A DNA stretch of 64,000 bases from Pantoea agglomerans (GCF_020149765.1 NZ_CP083809.1:248001-312000); one strand, 5' to 3'; shown: positions 39,598 to 49,948, numbered from the stretch's first letter. Translations and numbers: made by a program. Notes: generated by a model not told the origin, from the sequence alone.

Positions 39598-40650
39598 ATG
39601 GATGAGTTTAAACCCGAAGACGAGTTAAAACCTGACGCCAGCGACCGCCGTCCCTCGCGCCCGCGTAAGACGTCTTCTACCCCTAAAGTGCCGGTTTCAC
39701 GCCAGCATATGATGATGGGCATCGGCATCCTGGTGCTGCTGCTGCTGGTGCTCGGCATCGGATCGGCGCTGAAAGGCCCGGATGAGAGCAAGCCGACCGC
39801 CGGAAACGGCGCCGGTAGCGCCCCCTCTTCTGCGGGTGGAAACGGCGGTGAGAAAAGCATCGATCTCTCAGGCTCAACCACAATGAGCGGCGGTCAGACC
39901 GCGCCTGCGGAAAACGCCGCGACAGGCAGCGCGCCGGCCGACGGCAGTACGCCGCGCGACGTCTCTATGCCGCCCGTCTCCTCTACGCCGACGCAGGCGG
40001 CGCCGGTTGAAGCGCCTGCCAGTCAGCAGCGCGTAACCCTGCCAGGCGATCTCAACAGCGCGCTAACTAATCAGCAGCAGCAGGTTGATAGCGCCGCACA
40101 GGGCGGCAGCTCGCTGCCGACCGCGCCTGCGACCATTAGCGGCAGCGCCGGCAACAGCAGCAACAGCACCATTAGCGCGCCTGCGGCGACGCGTCCGGCC
40201 ACGCAGCGTCCCGCCGCGCAGCCGCATACGTCACGCGAACCTGCGCATAAATCCTCAACCGCCAGCCGACCCGCAGCCAGCGACAGCCGCACCCATACCA
40301 CGCCGGCGCGTCCAGCGCTTAACGGCGCGACAGGCAGCAGCACAGCAGCCAGCAGCGCGTCCGGCAGCGGCGGCGCAGCCAAATCTGTGCCGGGTGGCAA
40401 TTACACCCTGCAGCTGAGCGGCGCCTCGCGCGCAGAGAGCCTGAACGCCTGGGCGAAGAAGCAGAACCTCAGCGGCTATCATGTCTATAAAACCACCCGC
40501 AACGGCCAGCCGTGGTACGTGCTGGTGAGCGGCTCTTACGCCACCTCGGCGGACGCCCGACGCGCCGTCGCCTCGCTGCCTGCGGAAGTTCGCGCGCAGA
40601 ATCCCTGGGTGAAGCCCGTAAGTCAGGTTAAGAAAGAAGCCAGCCAGTAA
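39598..40650 (+). CDS. damX: Cell-division SPOR protein DamX, short form
   Basis: 350 residues against 428 in E. coli. Start at 39598 with a GGAGGAGG Shine-Dalgarno; N-terminus MDEFKPEDELKPDASDRR matches DamX. One membrane helix at about 38-57 (MMMGIGILVLLLLVLGIG), a long Ser/Ala/Pro/Thr-rich periplasmic linker, and a C-terminal SPOR domain (about 270-345: YTLQLSGASRAESLNAW and NGQPWYVLVSGSYATSADA) that binds denuded septal peptidoglycan. The cytoplasmic part is only about 37 residues; the acidic stretch of E. coli DamX is missing. Confidence 0.94.
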   Translation: MDEFKPEDELKPDASDRRPSRPRKTSSTPKVPVSRQHMMMGIGILVLLLLVLGIGSALKGPDESKPTAGNGAGSAPSSAGGNGGEKSIDLSGSTTMSGGQTAPAENAATGSAPADGSTPRDVSMPPVSSTPTQAAPVEAPASQQRVTLPGDLNSALTNQQQQVDSAAQGGSSLPTAPATISGSAGNSSNSTISAPAATRPATQRPAAQPHTSREPAHKSSTASRPAASDSRTHTTPARPALNGATGSSTAASSASGSGGAAKSVPGGNYTLQLSGASRAESLNAWAKKQNLSGYHVYKTTRNGQPWYVLVSGSYATSADARRAVASLPAEVRAQNPWVKPVSQVKKEASQ

Positions 40651-40657
40651 ACCATGT

Positions 40658-40678
40658 GGGGCCGGCGAAGCCGGCCCC
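40658..40678. terminator. Hairpin between damX and dam
   Basis: GGGGCCGGC, loop GAA, GCCGGCCCC, 7 bp past the damX stop. Only GTTGTT follows, so it may attenuate rather than fully stop transcription into dam. Confidence 0.55.
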
Positions 40679-40744
40679 GTTGTTAAGCGCCGTTCTGCTG
40701 TCGGTCCGCCACAGCTCCACAATAAGATGTATAACCACGACAGC

Positions 40745-41557
40745 ATGAAGAAAAATCGCGCTTTCCTGAAATGGGCAGGAGGCAAATATCCCCTGATGGA
40801 GGATATCCGTCGCCATCTGCCGCAAGGCGACTGCCTGATTGAGCCTTTTGTCGGCGCGGGTTCGGTGTTTCTCAACACCGACTATGAGCGCTACCATCTG
40901 GCGGATATCAACAGCGACCTGATCAATCTCTATAACATCGTTAAGCACCGCAGCGCGGCATTTATCGAGGATGCGCGTCGGCTGTTTTCGCCGGAGGGCA
41001 ATACGTCGGAGTGCTACTACCTGCGCCGTACCGCCTTTAATGCCAGCCGCGATCCCTATGAGCGCGCGCTGCTGTTTCTCTATCTGAACCGTCACGGCTA
41101 CAACGGCTTGTGCCGCTATAACCTGCGCGGCGAGTTCAACGTGCCCTTCGGCCGCTACCGCAAGCCTTACTTCCCGGAAGCGGAGCTGCTGTGGTTTGCC
41201 GAGCGCGCGCAAAAGGCGACCTTTGTCTGCGAATCGTACGATGTTACCCTGACCAGTGCGCAGGCGGGTTCGGTGGTCTATTGCGATCCACCCTACGCGC
41301 CGCTGTCGGCGACGGCCAATTTCACGGCCTACCACACCAACAGCTTTAGCCTGCGCGAGCAGCAGCATCTGGCGGAGCTGGCGTCGCGGCTGGCGATAGA
41401 GAGCCGCATACCGGTTTTGATCTCGAATCACGATACCGCTCTGACGCGTCTCTGGTATCAGGATGCAGTATTACATGTGGTGAAAGCGCGGCGTTCGATC
41501 AGCCGAAGCATAACGGGTCGCACACAGGTCGACGAACTGCTGGCACTTTACTGCTAG
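40745..41557 (+). CDS. dam: DNA adenine methyltransferase Dam
   Basis: Methylates adenine in GATC; acts in mismatch repair, replication timing and gene control. 270 residues (E. coli 278). AdoMet motif [10 protein letters not shown] and catalytic DPPY in [12 protein letters not shown]-terminal [17 protein letters not shown] binds DNA/AdoMet. The start at 40745 follows homology; the in-frame ATG at 40727 adds six residues and neither has a strong Shine-Dalgarno. The C-terminal tail is about eight residues shorter than in E. coli, ending VDELLALYC. Confidence 0.96.
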   Translation: MKKNRAFLKWAGGKYPLMEDIRRHLPQGDCLIEPFVGAGSVFLNTDYERYHLADINSDLINLYNIVKHRSAAFIEDARRLFSPEGNTSECYYLRRTAFNASRDPYERALLFLYLNRHGYNGLCRYNLRGEFNVPFGRYRKPYFPEAELLWFAERAQKATFVCESYDVTLTSAQAGSVVYCDPPYAPLSATANFTAYHTNSFSLREQQHLAELASRLAIESRIPVLISNHDTALTRLWYQDAVLHVVKARRSISRSITGRTQVDELLALYC

Positions 41558-41624
41558 TCTGTTTCGTCCGCGACCAGGCATTACGCCAGTCAGCAAGGCT
41601 GGCGCACAACATTGGGAGAATCGG

Positions 41625-42308
41625 ATGAAACAATATTTGCTGGCCCCTTCAATCCTTTCGGCGGACTTTGCCCGCCTGGGTGAAGATACCGCAAAAGCGT
41701 TAGCCGCCGGCGGCGACGTGGTGCATTTCGACGTGATGGACAATCACTACGTTCCCAATCTGACGATGGGGCCGATGGTGCTGAAAGCGCTGCGCGACTA
41801 CGGCATTACCGCGCCGATTGACGTGCATCTGATGGTTAAGCCGGTCGATGCGCTGATCCCGGATTTCGCCAAAGCAGGCGCCAGCTATATCACTTTTCAT
41901 CCCGAAGCGAGCCAGCACGTTGATCGCACGCTGCAGCTGATCAAAGAGCACGGCTGCAAAGCGGGCCTGGTATTCAACCCCGCGACGCCGCTGAGCTATC
42001 TCGATTATGTGATGGATAAGCTCGACGTGATCCTGATCATGTCAGTGAATCCGGGCTTCGGCGGCCAGTCCTTTATTCCCGGCACGCTGGATAAGCTGCG
42101 CGAAGCGCGCAGGCGCATCGATCAGGGCGGCTATAACATTCGACTGGAAGTGGATGGCGGCGTAAAAATCGACAACATTGCGCAGATCGCTGCCGCCGGT
42201 GCAGATATGTTCGTCGCCGGTTCGGCGATTTTCGGCCATCCCGACTACAAGAAAGTGATTGATGAAATGCGTCACGAACTGGAGAAGGTTAATGGCTCAT
42301 TTCACTGA
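41625..42308 (+). CDS. rpe: Ribulose-phosphate 3-epimerase Rpe
   Basis: Interconverts ribulose-5-P and xylulose-5-P in the pentose phosphate pathway. 227 residues (E. coli 225), TIM barrel. Visible: [16 protein letters not shown] (N-terminus), [15 protein letters not shown] with the metal His/Asp, [20 protein letters not shown], and LEVDGGVK with the second Asp. Overlaps gph by 17 bp. Confidence 0.97.
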   Translation: MKQYLLAPSILSADFARLGEDTAKALAAGGDVVHFDVMDNHYVPNLTMGPMVLKALRDYGITAPIDVHLMVKPVDALIPDFAKAGASYITFHPEASQHVDRTLQLIKEHGCKAGLVFNPATPLSYLDYVMDKLDVILIMSVNPGFGGQSFIPGTLDKLREARRRIDQGGYNIRLEVDGGVKIDNIAQIAAAGADMFVAGSAIFGHPDYKKVIDEMRHELEKVNGSFH

Positions 42309-42972
42309 TATTCGCGCGCTGGCGTTCGACCTCGACGGCACCCTGGTACACAGCGCGCCCGGTCTGGCGCAGGCGATCGACCTGGCGCTGGCTGATTTGC
42401 AGCTGCCGCCAGCGGGCGTGGAACGCGTCTCAACCTGGATCGGCAACGGCGCGGACGTCATGATGTCGCGCGCGCTGAACTGGGCGCTGGGCCGCGAGCC
42501 GCAGCCCGATGAACAGCGCGACGCGCGCGCGTTGTTCGACAAACACTACGCCGCGACGGTGGAAGCGGGCAGCACGCTGTTCCCGCAGGTGAAAGAGACG
42601 CTGCTGGCGCTGCATGCCAAAGGGCTGCCGCTGGCGATCGTCACCAATAAGCCGACGCCGTTCGTCGCCCCGCTGCTGGAATCGCTCGGCATCGCCGAGG
42701 CGTTTACGCTGATTATCGGCGGCGATGACGTCATCGTGAAGAAGCCGCATCCTGCCGCGATTTTTCTGGTGCTGGGCCGTTTCGGCGTGCTGCCGAGCCA
42801 GCTGCTGTTTGTCGGCGATTCACGCAACGATATTCAGGCGGCGCAGGCCGCTGGCGTGCCGAACGTCGCCATGACCTATGGCTATAACTACGGCGAGCCG
42901 ATTGCCGACAGCAAACCTGACTTGACCCTCGACTCTTTTGATGAACTTTTGCCCCTTCTCGGGCTGCACTAA
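42292..42972 (+). CDS. gph: Phosphoglycolate phosphatase Gph
   Basis: HAD phosphatase removing 2-phosphoglycolate. 226 residues, shorter than E. coli (252) chiefly because an insert after [10 protein letters not shown] is missing and the tail is shorter. Motif [11 protein letters not shown], motif II IVTNKPT, motif III KKPHP and motif [14 protein letters not shown] are intact. The start at 42292 lies within rpe and fits an AGAAGG Shine-Dalgarno. 13 bp before trpS. Confidence 0.95.
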   Translation: MAHFTDIRALAFDLDGTLVHSAPGLAQAIDLALADLQLPPAGVERVSTWIGNGADVMMSRALNWALGREPQPDEQRDARALFDKHYAATVEAGSTLFPQVKETLLALHAKGLPLAIVTNKPTPFVAPLLESLGIAEAFTLIIGGDDVIVKKPHPAAIFLVLGRFGVLPSQLLFVGDSRNDIQAAQAAGVPNVAMTYGYNYGEPIADSKPDLTLDSFDELLPLLGLH

Positions 42973-42985
42973 TCAGGACACAAGT

Positions 42986-43990
42986 ATGAGCAAACCCATT
43001 GTTTTCAGCGGCGCACAGCCGTCCGGCGAACTTACCATTGGCAACTATATGGGTGCGCTGCGTCAGTGGGTGCAGATGCAGGACGATTTCCACTGCATTT
43101 ACTGCATCGTCGATCTGCACGCGATCACCGTTCGTCAGGATCCGGCGGCGCTGCGCAAGGCGACGCTCGATACGCTGGCGCTCTATCTCGCCTGCGGCAT
43201 CGATCCCAGCAAGAGCACCATTTTCGTGCAGTCGCACGTGCCGGAACATGCGCAGCTGAGCTGGGTGCTGAACTGTTACGCCTACTTCGGCGAGCTGAGC
43301 CGCATGACGCAGTTCAAGGACAAGTCGGCGCGCTACGAAGAGAACATCAACGCGGGGCTGTTTGATTATCCGGTGCTGATGGCGGCGGATATTCTGCTGT
43401 ACCAGACCAATCAGGTGCCGGTAGGGGAAGATCAGAAGCAGCATCTTGAGCTGAGCCGCGATATCGCGCAGCGCTTCAACGCCCTCTACGGTGATATTTT
43501 CCGCGTGCCTGAGCCGTTTATTCCAAAATCGGGTGCGCGCGTGATGTCGCTGCTGGAGCCGACGCGCAAGATGTCGAAATCGGACGATAACCGCAATAAC
43601 GTCATCGGGCTGCTGGAAGATCCGAAGTCGGTGGTGAAGAAAATTAAACGCGCCGTAACCGACTCCGAAGAGCCGCCGGTCGTGCGTTACGACGTAAAAG
43701 AGAAAGCGGGCGTGTCGAACCTGCTCGATATCCTGTCTGGCGTCACCGGCAAAACTATCGCCGAGCTGGAAGCGGAGTTCGAAGGCAAGATGTATGGCCA
43801 CCTGAAAGGCGCGGTAGCGGACGCGGTATCTGGCATGCTCACCGAGCTGCAGGAGCGCTACCATCGCTATCGCAACGACGAAGCTTTCCTGGAGCAGGTT
43901 ATGCGCGACGGCGCGCAGAAAGCGCGTGAGCGCGCGCAGGAGACGCTGAAGAAGGTGTATGAAGCGATCGGCTTTGTTGCCGCGCCCTGA
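42986..43990 (+). CDS. trpS: Tryptophanyl-tRNA synthetase TrpS
   Basis: Class I aminoacyl-tRNA synthetase. 334 residues, equal to E. coli. HIGH-type motif TIGNYMGAL and KMSKS in [16 protein letters not shown] and Trp pocket segments [11 protein letters not shown] and [18 protein letters not shown] (part). Start at 42986 ([16 protein letters not shown]) from homology; the frame is open upstream inside gph. Ends with its own terminator. Confidence 0.97.
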   Translation: MSKPIVFSGAQPSGELTIGNYMGALRQWVQMQDDFHCIYCIVDLHAITVRQDPAALRKATLDTLALYLACGIDPSKSTIFVQSHVPEHAQLSWVLNCYAYFGELSRMTQFKDKSARYEENINAGLFDYPVLMAADILLYQTNQVPVGEDQKQHLELSRDIAQRFNALYGDIFRVPEPFIPKSGARVMSLLEPTRKMSKSDDNRNNVIGLLEDPKSVVKKIKRAVTDSEEPPVVRYDVKEKAGVSNLLDILSGVTGKTIAELEAEFEGKMYGHLKGAVADAVSGMLTELQERYHRYRNDEAFLEQVMRDGAQKARERAQETLKKVYEAIGFVAAP

Positions 43991-44005
43991 TTAGATCAAA
44001 AAGTC

Positions 44006-44031
44006 AAAGCGGGAGGCTATCCCGCTTTTTC
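44006..44031 (+). terminator. Intrinsic terminator of trpS
   Basis: AAAGCGGGA, five-base loop, TCCCGCTTT followed by further T; 15 bp past the trpS stop, closing the aroK-to-trpS transcript. Confidence 0.88.
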
Positions 44032-44113
44032 ATTCTGCAGTAAAGCCACCTCATCCGCGCTGGCGCCCTGTTTCAGCCAGCTCACAGGTTTTAAATTCGT
44101 TTCCGCGTCCTGC

Positions 44114-45478
44114 CTAAAACCAGCGCAGCCGATCGCGCAGCGCTACCACGCTGCCGATAATAATCAGCGACGGGCTCTCTACCTGCTGCGCCAGCTCGCT
44201 GAGCCGATCCAGCGTGCCGGTCACCACGCGCTGCCGCGTGCTGGTGCCGTTCTCAATCAGCGCCACCGGCATATCCGCGCGCATGCCGTGACGCATCAGC
44301 TGCTGCTGAATATGCGGCGCCTGCGACAGCCCCATATAGAACACCAGCGTCTGCTGCTCGGCGGCCAGCTTCTCCCACTCCAGCGCGTTCTTCTGCTGCA
44401 GATGGCCGGTCACCAGCCGCACGCTCTGGGCATGATCGCGATGCGTCAGCGGAATGCCGCTGTAGGCTGAGCAGCCTGACGCCGCCGTGACGCCCGGCAC
44501 CACGCTAAAGGGAATATGGTGCTGCGCCAGCGCCTCCAGCTCCTCGCCGCCGCGGCCAAAGATAAAGGGATCGCCGCCTTTCAGTCGCACCACGCGTTTG
44601 CCGCGCTGCGCTTGCTCCAGCAGCAGCTGGTTAATCTGCTCCTGCGGCACACAGTGGTGTCCGGCGCGCTTGCCGACGAAAATGCGCTCTGCGTCGCGGC
44701 GCACCAGATTCAGGATCTCCCCGGAGACCAGTCGGTCATAGACAATGACGTCCGCCTGCTGGATCTGCTGCAGCCCTTTCAGCGTCAGCAGCCCCGCGTC
44801 GCCCGGCCCGGCACCCACCAGCGTCACTTCGCCCTGAGCGGGCAGCGCCTCGCTGAACAGCGCGTCGACCAGCTCTCCGGCGCGCGCGCCGTCGCCGTTG
44901 GCCAGCGTCTGCGCCAGCCGATCGCTGGTGAAAAAGCGCTCCCAGAAAAAGCGCCGCTGCGCCATCGACGCGAAACGCTGCTTAACGCGCGCGCGCAGGG
45001 TGCCCGCCAGCGACGCCAGCTGGCCAAGATGCTGCGGCAGCATCGCCTCGATTTTTTCGCGCAGCAGACGCGCCAGCACCGGCGCGCGGCCGCCGGAAGA
45101 GACCGCCACCATCAGCGGCGATCGGTCGATAATCGACGGCATAATCGCGCTGGCCTGCTCTGGCGCATCCACCAGATTACAGAAAATGCGGCGCGCTTCG
45201 GCGGCCTGCGCCACCTGCTGATTCACCGCATCGTCATCGGTGGCGGCGACCACCAGCCAGCATGCATCCAGCCAGGCGTCGTTGAACGCGCCTGAGATCA
45301 GCGTCAGCTCGCCGCTATCGGCCCACTGCTGAAACGCAGGGGAAAAGTGCAGTGCGCCGACATGCAGATCGGCGCCGGCCGCCAGCAGCAGGCGCGCTTT
45401 GCGTTCGGCGACATCGCCGCCGCCCACCAGCAAGCAGCGCTTGCCCTGCAGGCGACAAAAAAGAGGAAAGTAGTCCAT
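44114..45478 (-). CDS. cysG: Siroheme synthase CysG (trifunctional)
   Basis: Makes siroheme from uroporphyrinogen III: C-terminal S-adenosylmethionine methyltransferase, N-terminal precorrin-2 dehydrogenase and ferrochelatase. 454 residues (E. coli 457). The start at 45478 gives [28 protein letters not shown] in two blocks, the NAD-binding end; [14 protein letters not shown] holds the serine phosphorylated in Salmonella CysG. From about 215: [33 protein letters not shown] and [20 protein letters not shown]. Siroheme is the cofactor of NirB, encoded just upstream. Confidence 0.97.
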   Translation of the reverse strand: MDYFPLFCRLQGKRCLLVGGGDVAERKARLLLAAGADLHVGALHFSPAFQQWADSGELTLISGAFNDAWLDACWLVVAATDDDAVNQQVAQAAEARRIFCNLVDAPEQASAIMPSIIDRSPLMVAVSSGGRAPVLARLLREKIEAMLPQHLGQLASLAGTLRARVKQRFASMAQRRFFWERFFTSDRLAQTLANGDGARAGELVDALFSEALPAQGEVTLVGAGPGDAGLLTLKGLQQIQQADVIVYDRLVSGEILNLVRRDAERIFVGKRAGHHCVPQEQINQLLLEQAQRGKRVVRLKGGDPFIFGRGGEELEALAQHHIPFSVVPGVTAASGCSAYSGIPLTHRDHAQSVRLVTGHLQQKNALEWEKLAAEQQTLVFYMGLSQAPHIQQQLMRHGMRADMPVALIENGTSTRQRVVTGTLDRLSELAQQVESPSLIIIGSVVALRDRLRWF

Positions 45479-45563
45479 AGCGCATCCTGAAAGCGAGAGG
45501 AGAGGGCTGGCCGCCGACGCGCGGGCGTCGGCGGCGTAGCATAGCATCAGGGCGAGAAGGGGG

Positions 45564-45890
45564 TCAGGCGCAAACCTCGACCTTGCCCGCGTTGACCCGC
45601 ACCGGATAGGCGGCGACTGAGCGCGACGCGTCCTCCATGCAGTAGCCGTCGCTGAGGCGAAAACGCTGCTTCTTCAACGGGCTGGCGACCCAGAGGCAGT
45701 TTTCATGCTCGGCGATAATGCCGCGCGACAGCACGCTCGCCTGGGCAAAGGGATCGATATTGCTGATGGCGAACAGCTCGCTATTATCGTACGGCCGAAA
45801 AATGGCGATCTGCTGGTTATTCACCAGCGCGCATACGCCGGTAGCGGGCAGGATCTGCTGCAGATCGCAGACGGGCGTCCACTGGCTCAT
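45564..45890 (-). CDS. nirD: Nitrite reductase (NADH) small subunit NirD
   Basis: 108 residues, the E. coli length. Rieske-like fold; the usual Rieske cluster cysteines are not all present, as in other NirD proteins. Overlaps nirB by ATGA. In E. coli nirC lies between nirD and cysG; here 85 bp separate nirD from cysG and hold no gene. Confidence 0.95.
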   Translation of the reverse strand: MSQWTPVCDLQQILPATGVCALVNNQQIAIFRPYDNSELFAISNIDPFAQASVLSRGIIAEHENCLWVASPLKKQRFRLSDGYCMEDASRSVAAYPVRVNAGKVEVCA

Positions 45891-48427
45891 ACTTCGTTCT
45901 CCTCAATCAGGGTAACGGCGATGCGCTCCTCCGGCCGCGCCGGACGATGCTGGCTGCGCTCGGCGACCATCTGCACGTTGGGATCGCGCTGCGGCGCGTT
46001 GATAAAGTGGGCGAAGCGCGTCTGCACGGTGGGATCCTCCACCGCCTCTTTCCACTCGCAGCGCACGCGGGCGCGGATCTCGCTCAGTTCCGCCTCCAGT
46101 CTGGCGTTGATACCCAGCTTGTCGTCAACGATTACGCTGCGCAGGTAGTCGATGCCGCCCTCCAGGCTCTCCAGCCACAGCGAGGTGCGCTGCAGCCGAT
46201 CGCCGGTGCGGATATAGAACATCATAAAGCGGTCAAGGTAGGCGATGAGCGTATCGCTATCGAGGTCGGCCGCCAGCAGGTCGGCATGGCGCGGCTTCAT
46301 GCCGCCGTTGCCGCAGACGTAGAGGTTCCAGCCTTTTTCCGTGGCGATAATGCCGACATCTTTGCCCTGCGCCTCGGCGCATTCGCGCGTGCAGCCGGAG
46401 ACGCCGAACTTCATTTTATGCGGCGTGCGGATGCCTTTATAGCGATTCTCCAGCGCAATGCCGAAGCCGAGGCTGTCGCCGACGCCGTAGCGGCACCATG
46501 TGCTGCCGACGCAGGTTTTCGCCATGCGCAGCGCTTTGGCGTAGGCCTGGCCGGTTTCAAAGCCCGCAGCGATCAGCTGCGACCAGATAGCGGGCAGATC
46601 GTCTTTCTGCGCGCCGAACAGGCCGATGCGCTGAGAGCCGGTGATTTTGGTGTAGAGGCTGTAGCGTTCGGCGACCTCGCCAATGACCTTCAGACCCTGC
46701 GGGGTGATCTCACCGCCGGGCGAGCGCGGGATCACCGAGTAGGTACCGTCTTTCTGAATATTGCCCAGGAAGAGGTCGTTGCTGTCCTGCAGCGGCGTAT
46801 GCTGCGGCGCCAGCACAAAGTCGTTCCAGCACGACGCCAGCAGCGACGCTACTGTAGGTTTGCAGACTTCGCAGCCGTAGCCTGTGCCATATTTCGCCAG
46901 CAGCGCGTCGAAGGTTTTAATCTCCTCGACGCGGATCAGGTGATAGAGCTCCTGACGCGAGTAGGGGAAGTGGGCGCAGAGATGGTTGTTGACCTCAATG
47001 CCCTGACGGCTCAGCTCGGCGTTCAGCACCTGGGTGACCAGCGGAATGCAGCCGCCGCAGCCGGTGCCGGCGCGCGTTTCGCTCTTGAGCGCAGCGACGG
47101 TGTGACAGCCGGCCTGAACCGCCTTGATGATATCCCCTTTGCTGACGTCGAAGCAGGAGCAGATCTGCGCGCTGTCCGGCAGCGACTCGACGCCCATTAC
47201 CGGTTTTTCACCGCTGCCGGCGGGCAGGATCAGACCCTCTGGGTTTTCCGGCAGCGGGATAGCGTTGAGCGCCAGCTGCAGCAGATTGCCGTAGTCGCTG
47301 GTATCGCCCACCAGCACCGCGCCGAGCAGGGTTTTGCCATCGGCGCTGACGACCAGGCGTTTGTAGATGGAGCGGCTTTCATCCAGCCAGACGTAGCTGC
47401 GCGCGCCCGGCGTACGGCCGCGCGCGTCGCCAATGCCGCCGACGTCCACGCCCAGCAGCTTGAGTTTGGCGCTCATATCGGCGCCCTGGAAGAGGCTGTC
47501 GCGGCCGGTTAAGGCGTCACTTGCGACCTGCGCCATTTTATAGCCCGGCGCCACCAGGCCGAACACGCGATCCTGCCAGGCGGCGCACTCGCCGATGGCG
47601 TAGATCGCCGGATCGCTGGTGCGGCAGCGGTCGTCTACGGCGATACCGCCGCGCTGGCCGAGCGCCAGGCCGCACTGCTTCGCCAGCTTGTCCTGCGGAC
47701 GAATGCCGGTGGAGAAGACGATAAAGTCCACGTCCAGCGTGCTGCCATCGGCGAACTCCAGCGTTTTGCCGCCTGCGGCGTGATGCACGATCTGGCGGGT
47801 ATTTTTGCTGGTGTGCACCTGCACGCCCATCTCTTCGATTTTTCGCCGCAGCAGCTCGCCGCCCTGAACGTCGAGCTGCTCCGCCATCAGCACCGGCGCG
47901 AACTCAATCACGTGGGTTTCAACACCCAGGTTTTTTAGCGCGCCGGCGGCTTCGAGGCCGAGCAGGCCGCCGCCGATTACCGCGCCGCGTTTGCTGCGGC
48001 GCGCGCAGGCCTCAATGGCGTTAAGATCTTCGATGGTGCGATAGACGAAGCAGTCTGCGCCTTCCGCGCCGGCTATCGGCGGGACCCAGGGATAGGAGCC
48101 GGTGGCGAAAATCAGCGTGTCGTAACTTACCGCGCGGCCGGTATTGGAGTGGATCAGCTTCTCGTCGCGGTTGATGGTGATGGCGCGCTCGCCCAGCAGC
48201 AGGTTGACCTGATGTTTTTCGTAATAGCCTTCGCGGACCAGAGAGAGCTCTTCGGCGGTATGGTGAGAGAAGTAAGCGGAAAGGTGAACGCGGTCATAGG
48301 CGACGCGGGGCTCTTCACAGAAGACGGTTAACGCAAACCGATCGGGTTCGGCTTTGTCGATCAGTTCCTCAATAAAGCGATGCCCAACCATGCCGTTACC
48401 GATAACGACGACATTGTGCTTGCTCAT
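45887..48427 (-). CDS. nirB: Nitrite reductase (NADH) large subunit NirB
   Basis: Cytoplasmic six-electron reduction of nitrite to ammonium with NADH. 846 residues (E. coli 847). N-terminal FAD/NAD(P) domains (VVIGNGMVGHRFIEEL, VIGGGLLGLEAAG), a BFD-type [2Fe-2S] domain around 420-500 (ICSCFDVSKGDI and GTGCGGCIPL), then the sulfite/nitrite reductase domains with the siroheme-[4Fe-4S] cysteines in TCVGSTWCRYG, GVSGCTRECAEAQG and LYVCGNGG. Preceded by a perfect FNR box. First gene of nirB-nirD-cysG. Confidence 0.97.
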   Translation of the reverse strand: MSKHNVVVIGNGMVGHRFIEELIDKAEPDRFALTVFCEEPRVAYDRVHLSAYFSHHTAEELSLVREGYYEKHQVNLLLGERAITINRDEKLIHSNTGRAVSYDTLIFATGSYPWVPPIAGAEGADCFVYRTIEDLNAIEACARRSKRGAVIGGGLLGLEAAGALKNLGVETHVIEFAPVLMAEQLDVQGGELLRRKIEEMGVQVHTSKNTRQIVHHAAGGKTLEFADGSTLDVDFIVFSTGIRPQDKLAKQCGLALGQRGGIAVDDRCRTSDPAIYAIGECAAWQDRVFGLVAPGYKMAQVASDALTGRDSLFQGADMSAKLKLLGVDVGGIGDARGRTPGARSYVWLDESRSIYKRLVVSADGKTLLGAVLVGDTSDYGNLLQLALNAIPLPENPEGLILPAGSGEKPVMGVESLPDSAQICSCFDVSKGDIIKAVQAGCHTVAALKSETRAGTGCGGCIPLVTQVLNAELSRQGIEVNNHLCAHFPYSRQELYHLIRVEEIKTFDALLAKYGTGYGCEVCKPTVASLLASCWNDFVLAPQHTPLQDSNDLFLGNIQKDGTYSVIPRSPGGEITPQGLKVIGEVAERYSLYTKITGSQRIGLFGAQKDDLPAIWSQLIAAGFETGQAYAKALRMAKTCVGSTWCRYGVGDSLGFGIALENRYKGIRTPHKMKFGVSGCTRECAEAQGKDVGIIATEKGWNLYVCGNGGMKPRHADLLAADLDSDTLIAYLDRFMMFYIRTGDRLQRTSLWLESLEGGIDYLRSVIVDDKLGINARLEAELSEIRARVRCEWKEAVEDPTVQTRFAHFINAPQRDPNVQMVAERSQHRPARPEERIAVTLIEENEV

Positions 48428-48457
48428 GCTTGCCTCAAGATTGCGGGAATTGAGGCT

Positions 48458-48463
48458 ACAATA
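48458..48463 (-). promoter_or_regulatory. Candidate -10 of the nirB promoter
   Basis: TATTGT on the minus strand. Its position puts the transcription start near 48451, about 41 bp from the centre of the FNR box, the class II geometry known for E. coli nirB. Confidence 0.6.
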
Positions 48464-48484
48464 GCGCGCCGTTTTTAGCTGATA

Positions 48485-48498
48485 TTGATATACATCAA
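48485..48498 (-). promoter_or_regulatory. Perfect FNR box upstream of nirB
   Basis: TTGATATACATCAA matches TTGAT-N4-ATCAA exactly. Centre near 48491.5, about -41 from the inferred start. Anaerobic activation of nirBD-cysG by FNR is the expected consequence. Confidence 0.9.
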
Positions 48499-48511
48499 GC
48501 GCCTTCCTGTA

Positions 48512-48527
48512 TACCTATTTTGAGTTA
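48512..48527 (-). promoter_or_regulatory. Candidate NarL/NarP 7-2-7 site upstream of nirB
   Basis: TACCTAT-TT-TGAGTTA: the first heptamer fits TACYYMT fully, the second fits the inverted heptamer at 5 of 7. Its centre is 28 bp from the FNR centre, equal to the -69.5 versus -41.5 spacing known for E. coli nirB. Confidence 0.6.
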
Positions 48528-48615
48528 TATTGCTGTTTCTGAAGCACTTTTTGTAAGTTGTTTGATTTACTGAGAAAAAGCGCTGGATCACATTTTCCGC
48601 AGGCGGAAAAGAAGA

Positions 48616-48633
48616 GGGCGGCCTGAGCCGCCC
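48616..48633 (-). terminator. Terminator of tsgA
   Basis: GGGCGGC-TCAG-GCCGCCC on the minus strand, then TCTTCTTTTCC; 8 bp past the tsgA stop and ahead of the nir regulatory region. Confidence 0.7.
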
Positions 48634-48640
48634 TGTTGCA

Positions 48641-49819
48641 TTAGTGCATAACGTGGCCATGCTGGCGATGTCGGGTGACAAAGCCCAGCAGCACGCACAT
48701 CACGAACACCACGGCGTAGAGACCGTTCGCCGTCAGCAGTGCAGCGTGAACGCCGCTCTGCTTCACGATCGGGCTGGTCACCACGAAGGTCAGCATGGTG
48801 CCGACGGTGCCGCAGGTGAGAATAAAGTTCACCAGCTTGGGCGAGGCGACTTTGGTCTGCAGCGAGCCGAGGGTAATAATGGTGGTGTAGATGGCGCTGG
48901 AGCTAAAGCCCAGAATCATAATCACCCAGCGCAGCATGCTGGCGTCCGTGGCGCTGACGAACCAGTACATCAGCAGCGTCGCCAGACCCGCCAGCACCAT
49001 CAGGATGCGTTGCAGATCGAAGAAGCGCAGCAGGAAGCTGAAGACCCACATGCCGATCATATAGGCGGTCCAGAAGTTGCCGACCAGCTGGCCTGCGCTG
49101 GCGATATCCATGCCCATGGTCTTGGTCGCATACTCCGGCACCCAGGAGATAAAGCCGAGCTGGCCGAGGATATAGCAGAGCGCGGCCACCGAGAGAAACA
49201 GCACGCCAACGCCCCATTTCTCTTTCTCCGCCGTCGGGCTGTTTTCCGGCTTGCGCAGCACCGGGAACTCGACGCACAGCGTCAGGATGAAAATGGCAAC
49301 GTAGATAATCCCGATGCAGACATAGACCCAGTACCACGGCAGCGCGCGCGCCAGCAGGATACCGGCCAGCACCGGAAAGAGCGTGCCGGCCATGCTGAAG
49401 AAGGAGTCGGTAAACAGCAGGCGCGAGCCGCGCTGGCGGCCTTCATACAGATGGGTGATCAGGAAGGTGCCGATCGACATGGTGATGCCGCTGACCACGC
49501 CCAGCACGAACATGCAGAGCGAGAAGACAGAGAGATCGCGGCTGGTCATCAGGCCCAGCACCGCCAGCACCATCAGAATAAAGCCGAAAATCAGCTGGCG
49601 CTTCAGCGGCACGATGACCATCAGCCAGGCGTTCAGAAATACCGAAACCAGAATACCGGCGTTCAGGAAGGTAAAGGTATTTCCCATGCTTTCAATCGGC
49701 AGCTGGAAATCCTTCGCGATGTCGCCCATGACCATGCCGGTAACGATCACCAGCGCGCCGGTCAGCGCGTACGAGAAAAAGCTTATCCAGGTAAGCCCGA
49801 TACGATTACGATTTGTCAT
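48641..49819 (-). CDS. tsgA: Major-facilitator protein TsgA
   Basis: 392 residues (E. coli 393), about twelve membrane helices, MFS. N-terminus [21 protein letters not shown]. Known in Salmonella as selenite/tellurite-sensitivity related; substrate is not settled. Lies between ppiA (divergent) and nirB (same strand), the E. coli order. Confidence 0.94.
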   Translation of the reverse strand: MTNRNRIGLTWISFFSYALTGALVIVTGMVMGDIAKDFQLPIESMGNTFTFLNAGILVSVFLNAWLMVIVPLKRQLIFGFILMVLAVLGLMTSRDLSVFSLCMFVLGVVSGITMSIGTFLITHLYEGRQRGSRLLFTDSFFSMAGTLFPVLAGILLARALPWYWVYVCIGIIYVAIFILTLCVEFPVLRKPENSPTAEKEKWGVGVLFLSVAALCYILGQLGFISWVPEYATKTMGMDIASAGQLVGNFWTAYMIGMWVFSFLLRFFDLQRILMVLAGLATLLMYWFVSATDASMLRWVIMILGFSSSAIYTTIITLGSLQTKVASPKLVNFILTCGTVGTMLTFVVTSPIVKQSGVHAALLTANGLYAVVFVMCVLLGFVTRHRQHGHVMH

Positions 49820-49932
49820 GTTGTGAACCTGTGGAAACCAGAGAGGGCGGCGTAAAACTGTCAGAAAGTGTAAACGGAACTGTGATCTTAATAAATAAAG
49901 ACTGAAAATCCGATTTCATATTTCATTCATAA

Positions 49933-49948
49933 TGTGATTTGCATCACG
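49933..49948. promoter_or_regulatory. CRP site between tsgA and ppiA
   Basis: TGTGA-TTTGCA-TCACG matches the CRP consensus at 9 of 10 positions, 134 bp before ppiA. E. coli ppiA is known to be CRP-controlled. A second, half-matching TGTGATCTTAATAAAT is at 49881-49896. Confidence 0.75.

Noticed and set aside
48644..49855. 403-codon open frame antisense to tsgA, extremely His/Gln/Asp/Glu-rich
   Set aside because: This composition is the expected antisense image of a hydrophobic membrane protein.
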